Source of the DNA: Sphingopyxis sp. OAS728
Lineage (GTDB): Bacteria; Pseudomonadota; Alphaproteobacteria; Sphingomonadales; Sphingomonadaceae
Assembly (NCBI RefSeq): GCF_014873485.1
Contig: NZ_JADBDT010000001.1
Coordinates: forward strand, 1,116,001 to 1,180,000
Length of the DNA: 64,000 bases
Direction of reading: 5' to 3'
Part shown: one piece after another, positions 61,234 to 64,000 of the stretch
Numbering within the stretch: position 1 is the first letter of the stretch
Layout of the letters: each line of letters begins with the position of its first letter
The notes under the pieces: generated by a model
Database searches by the model: none
What the model saw: the letters and a program-made list of their open reading frames with translations, nothing else
What the model was told of the DNA's origin: nothing
Translations under genes and position numbers: made by a program

Positions 61234-63623
61234 GCGCGGTCTCCCCCAACCTGCCGGCGCAACGCGTCGAGCAACGCCTGACGGTCATAACGATAGACGG
61301 TTTCGTCTTCGGGCCCCGCTGCGGCTATCGAGGTACGCAGCCGGATCACCGGCACCTCGCCGTTAGCAGCGCCCAAAACCTCGTCTTCTTCGGTGCAGCA
61401 CAGCAGGACATCGGGCACTTCATCCGACGCGTCGTCGCCCAGGACGACGCGATAGCCGGCGCTACGCAGGATCGGCGCGAGGAAATTGCCGCCCCACCCG
61501 TCACGGTCGTCGGCCAGGCGGCAAAGCGGCTGGCGCAGCGCCGGTGCAGGTGCGCCTGCGGCATATTGCTCCATTAGCCAGAAGGGATCGATCAGTTCGA
61601 CCGGATCGCCGCCGACGAGCACGACGCCCGCGATCAGGCCCGGCGCCGCCGACGGCTGAACGGCATCGGGCAGGCGCACGATGTCGATCACCTCGGCGAT
61701 CGGATAACAGAGCACAGCGTGACCATCGTAGAGGCGAAGCAGCTTCAGCGTCCCCTCGCCGCCCGGCAGCGTCGCGGCATGGACGGGGAATATATCGTCG
61801 CCGATCTGCGCCTGCACGCGGCCCGCGCTTTCGAACAGCGCCGATGCGGGCACTTCCTCGACGCGTTCGATGACCGACAGGCGGACGCCGCGGACACGGC
61901 TGTTCATGTCGCGGAACAGCAGCAGCTGGACGGCATTGCGCGCCGCCGCGGCTGCTGCGTCGGCTTCGGCCATCCGGTTATGGCTGCGGCCCGCTTCGCT
62001 TGCATCGATCGCCGCGGCGGCCAGCAGCCCCTGGACATCGAGCAGCAGCACGGGGCGGCCATTGTCGGGCAACGTCGTCCCGGCGTAGAGGCCCGTCGCC
62101 ATGATCATCGGCGCCGCCGGCTTGATCACCAGTTCCTCATGGTCGTGGATCGCCGCGACGCTCAGCGCATAGCTTTGCCCCTGCCCCGGCCGCACGATCA
62201 CGAGCGCGCGGTCGTCGCTGTCGTCGTCCGCGTCGCGCTCGCGGCCCAATATGTTTTCCAGCCGAAGGAGCGGGAATTGTTCGCCGCGGACGGTCGCGAG
62301 CTCGCCGCCGCCAAGCTGGTCGATTCGCACCGTATCGCCGCTTTCGAGCACGATTTCGCGCACAGCGCCACGCGGGATCGCAAAATATTGCCCCGCTGCG
62401 CGCACCATCAGCCCCGAAATGATCGTCAGCGTCATCGGCACGCGGAGCAGGATCGAAAGGCCGCGCCCCTCATCATTGCGCAGTTCGACGATGCCGCCGA
62501 TCTTTTCGACATTCGCCTTGACGATATCCATTCCGACGCCGCGCCCCGAAACCGCGGTCACTTTCGCTGCGGTCGAGAAGCCGGGGCGGAAGATCAGCTC
62601 GAGCTTTTCCTTGGGCGTCAACGCGCGCGCGTCGGTCGCGGTAACGACGCGCGACGCGATCGCCTTGGCGACCAGCGCGTCGGGCGAAAGTCCGCGGCCA
62701 TCGTCGCGCACTTCGATTTCGATCTGGTTGCCCGACTGCCGCGCCGAAACCGAGATCGTCGCTGTGATATCCTTGCCGGCGGCGACGCGATCCTCGAGCG
62801 ATTCGATGCCATGGTCGATCGCGTTGCGAACGATGTGGATCAAAGGATCGCGGATATTCTCCATCATCTCGCGGTCGAGCTCGACCTCGCCGCCACTCGT
62901 CTGGAAGGCAATCTTCTTGCGCATGTCGTGCGCAAGATCGCGAACGATGCGCGGCAGCGGCGCGAACAATTTGTCGATGCGCTGCATGCGCATCTGGCTG
63001 ACCGACTGGCGCATTCCGGCAATCGAATCGGAGAGGCGGTCGAACGAGGCGATCACCGACAGATCGGCCCCCGACTCGCGCAGCATCCGGGCGAACTCGT
63101 TGCGGGCCAGCACGATGTCGGTGACCCCCGTCATCACGCTGTCGAGCAGCGGCAGCGGCACGCGGATCGAGCGCCAGTTTTGCAATTCGGCCTGAAGATC
63201 GTCCTCGCGGCGCATCGGGACACCCGCGACCTCGACCACCGGCTCGTCGGCGACATCCTCCACCGCAAGGGCACCGATGACGTCGCGGTCATCGCCCGCG
63301 GGCTCGACGCCCTCCTTACCAAGCGCAGTGCAAAGGTCGCCGAGCCGGTCGAGGATGCCGAGCACCCCGGTGACGAGCGCGGCGTTCGCCGGACGGTTAC
63401 CGCGCCGCACCTGATCGAGCGCATCTTCGGCGGCGTGCGACAGCGCGGTAACGCGCGGCAAGGCGAGGAAACCCGAGCTGCCCTTGATCGTGTGGACGAA
63501 GCGAAAAATCGCATCGAGCTGCGCGCGATCGGCGGGGTCCGCCTCCCATGCGACAATGGCCCCGCCGGCTTCGGCAAGGATTTCCGCCGTTTCGGCCAGA
63601 AAGTCGTTCAGCAGATCGTCCAT
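61230..63623 (-). CDS. cheA: Chemotaxis histidine kinase CheA with a second CheW-like domain and receiver-like tail
   Basis: From the ATG at 63623 (MDDLLNDFLAETAE) the protein has 797 residues; an ATG at 63662 is an alternative. HPt carries the phospho-His in FRFVHTIKGSSGFLALPRV (H44). The dimerisation/ATPase core includes HIVRNAIDHGIESLEDRVAA, VRDDGRGLSPDALVAKAI and GRGVGMDIVKANVEKIGG. A first CheW-like domain starts near 400 (VRAAGQYFAIPRGAVREIVL). A second appears near 560-700 (VQLLLFRDMNSRVRGVRLSV). The C-terminus (about 705-797) resembles a receiver domain (APILRSAGYRVVLGDDASDEVPDVLLCC) without a clear phosphoacceptor Asp. A dedicated P2 domain is not evident. Translation is coupled to cheW. 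Confidence 0.93.
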   Translation of the reverse strand: MDDLLNDFLAETAEILAEAGGAIVAWEADPADRAQLDAIFRFVHTIKGSSGFLALPRVTALSHAAEDALDQVRRGNRPANAALVTGVLGILDRLGDLCTALGKEGVEPAGDDRDVIGALAVEDVADEPVVEVAGVPMRREDDLQAELQNWRSIRVPLPLLDSVMTGVTDIVLARNEFARMLRESGADLSVIASFDRLSDSIAGMRQSVSQMRMQRIDKLFAPLPRIVRDLAHDMRKKIAFQTSGGEVELDREMMENIRDPLIHIVRNAIDHGIESLEDRVAAGKDITATISVSARQSGNQIEIEVRDDGRGLSPDALVAKAIASRVVTATDARALTPKEKLELIFRPGFSTAAKVTAVSGRGVGMDIVKANVEKIGGIVELRNDEGRGLSILLRVPMTLTIISGLMVRAAGQYFAIPRGAVREIVLESGDTVRIDQLGGGELATVRGEQFPLLRLENILGRERDADDDSDDRALVIVRPGQGQSYALSVAAIHDHEELVIKPAAPMIMATGLYAGTTLPDNGRPVLLLDVQGLLAAAAIDASEAGRSHNRMAEADAAAAAARNAVQLLLFRDMNSRVRGVRLSVIERVEEVPASALFESAGRVQAQIGDDIFPVHAATLPGGEGTLKLLRLYDGHAVLCYPIAEVIDIVRLPDAVQPSAAPGLIAGVVLVGGDPVELIDPFWLMEQYAAGAPAPALRQPLCRLADDRDGWGGNFLAPILRSAGYRVVLGDDASDEVPDVLLCCTEEDEVLGAANGEVPVIRLRTSIAAAGPEDETVYRYDRQALLDALRRQVGGDRA

Positions 63624-63686
63624 CGCGGTACCGGTGCGCCCCAAAAACTGAGGTTCGACCATGCCCGACAATGGTTAAAAGTGGCT

Positions 63687-64000
63687 TTACCCGCGGCCGC
63701 GGAGGACGGCTCCAACCAGCAACGACGTCGGCGTTTCGCGCGCCAGCATCACCGTCCCCTCATTCTGCCGCGCCACCGCTTGCACCAGCACCGCGGGCGC
63801 GGTGCGCGACGTCATCGGGCTCGCGCCTTCGCCTTCGGCAAGGATGCGCTCGACGTCGGCGTCGAGGAAGATGCGTTCGGCCTCGACATGCAGCGCGATC
63901 TCGATGCCCCCATCCTTGTCGGCACCCTGCTTTTCGCAGCCGACATCGAGCCGCCCGCCACGCACGAGCGCATCGACGAGCAGCAGCGACAGGTTGAGGA
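63687..64000 (-). CDS. chpT: Histidine phosphotransferase ChpT, C-terminal part (gene continues past the right edge)
   Basis: The open frame enters from the right edge and stops at 63687. The start of the visible part, LNLSLLLVDALVRGGRLDVG, matches the ATPase-like pseudo-domain of ChpT/DUF2328 histidine phosphotransferases; the rest is IALHVEAERIFLDADVERIL, VQAVARQNEGTVMLARET and LLVGAVLRG. ChpT relays phosphate from CckA to CtrA and CpdR. The phosphorylated His lies in the missing N-terminal half. It is 24-63 bp upstream of cheA on the same strand, so it heads or joins the che operon. The N-terminal part must be read to confirm. Confidence 0.8.
   Translation of the reverse strand, partial: LNLSLLLVDALVRGGRLDVGCEKQGADKDGGIEIALHVEAERIFLDADVERILAEGEGASPMTSRTAPAVLVQAVARQNEGTVMLARETPTSLLVGAVLRGRG

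Noticed and set aside
1..64000. CRISPR arrays, rRNA genes, insertion sequences or integrated prophage
   Set aside because: No regularly spaced direct repeats, rRNA signatures or transposase/integrase frames were found. The only phage-like genes are the GTA-type lysis pair and the terminase-like HTH protein. A sequence search would be needed to exclude degraded remnants.

Overview
The window looks like a chromosomal segment of a sphingomonad (Alphaproteobacteria, Sphingomonadaceae; Sphingopyxis or a near relative is my best guess). The evidence is GC-rich codon use throughout, a CckA/ChpT phosphorelay, an alphaproteobacterial GAAC-N7-GAAC SOS box at recA, GTA-type lysis genes, a PEP-CTERM protein, and families typical of sphingomonads. 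Only the first 1.4 kb and a small gene near 55.7 kb are clearly AT-richer than the rest.

Layout. 1-1.4 kb: AT-rich end of an accessory module, the C-terminus of a DUF262-like protein followed after 2 bp by a HEPN (RX4H) protein. 1.4-5 kb: HTH protein, AraC regulator, SDR dehydrogenase. 5.2-8.3 kb: metE behind a 26-bp palindrome, a sigma70-like promoter and a cobalamin riboswitch, then a thioesterase. 8.3-14.6 kb: PEP-CTERM protein, an ECF42 sigma/DGPF/DUF6445 operon, and a GlxA-type regulator divergent from a chloroperoxidase-like hydrolase. 14.7-19 kb: nitronate monooxygenase, AHH nuclease-like gene coupled to a DUF4261-like gene, kup. 19-24 kb: cytochrome c maturation operon ccmCDEFGHI, without ccmAB. 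24-31.9 kb: amino-acid dehydrogenase, tRNA-His, 2OG oxygenase, SIMPL protein, ABC-F ATPase, a divergent DUF6456/XRE pair, glycosyltransferase. 31.9-35.3 kb: yajC-secD-secF and tRNA-Pro. 35.3-39 kb: TSUP permease, EF-hand protein, quinone reductase, a broken GTA-type endolysin followed by an intact holin. 39-46 kb: alaS, a ureohydrolase/GST/secreted-protein operon, recA. 46-48.8 kb: cckA with an overlapping single-domain receiver gene. 48.8-57.6 kb: M13 peptidase, DUF2062/smpB/dapA, lytic transglycosylase, greB, small secreted or membrane proteins, rnpB. 57.6-64 kb: amidase, then the chemotaxis operon (chpT)-cheA-cheW-cheY-cheB-cheR.

The most interesting thread is a probable gene transfer agent (GTA) regulon. 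DUF6456 is the domain of the GTA activators GafA (Rhodobacter) and GafZ (Caulobacter). Here it is divergent from an XRE repressor-like gene, an arrangement that recalls RogA/gafYZ. The identical 10-mer CTTTCCTACA lies about 45-55 bp upstream of three start codons: the DUF6456 gene, the endolysin-holin lysis cassette, and the HTH gene at 1437. The last two share an extended leader as well. The endolysin has lost its middle, so this lysis cassette is probably non-functional unless another endolysin acts in its place.

Three families of intergenic inverted repeats (near 2.5/29.4 kb, 26.5 kb, and 30.6/38.5 kb) separate transcription units. I found no insertion sequence, CRISPR array or rRNA.
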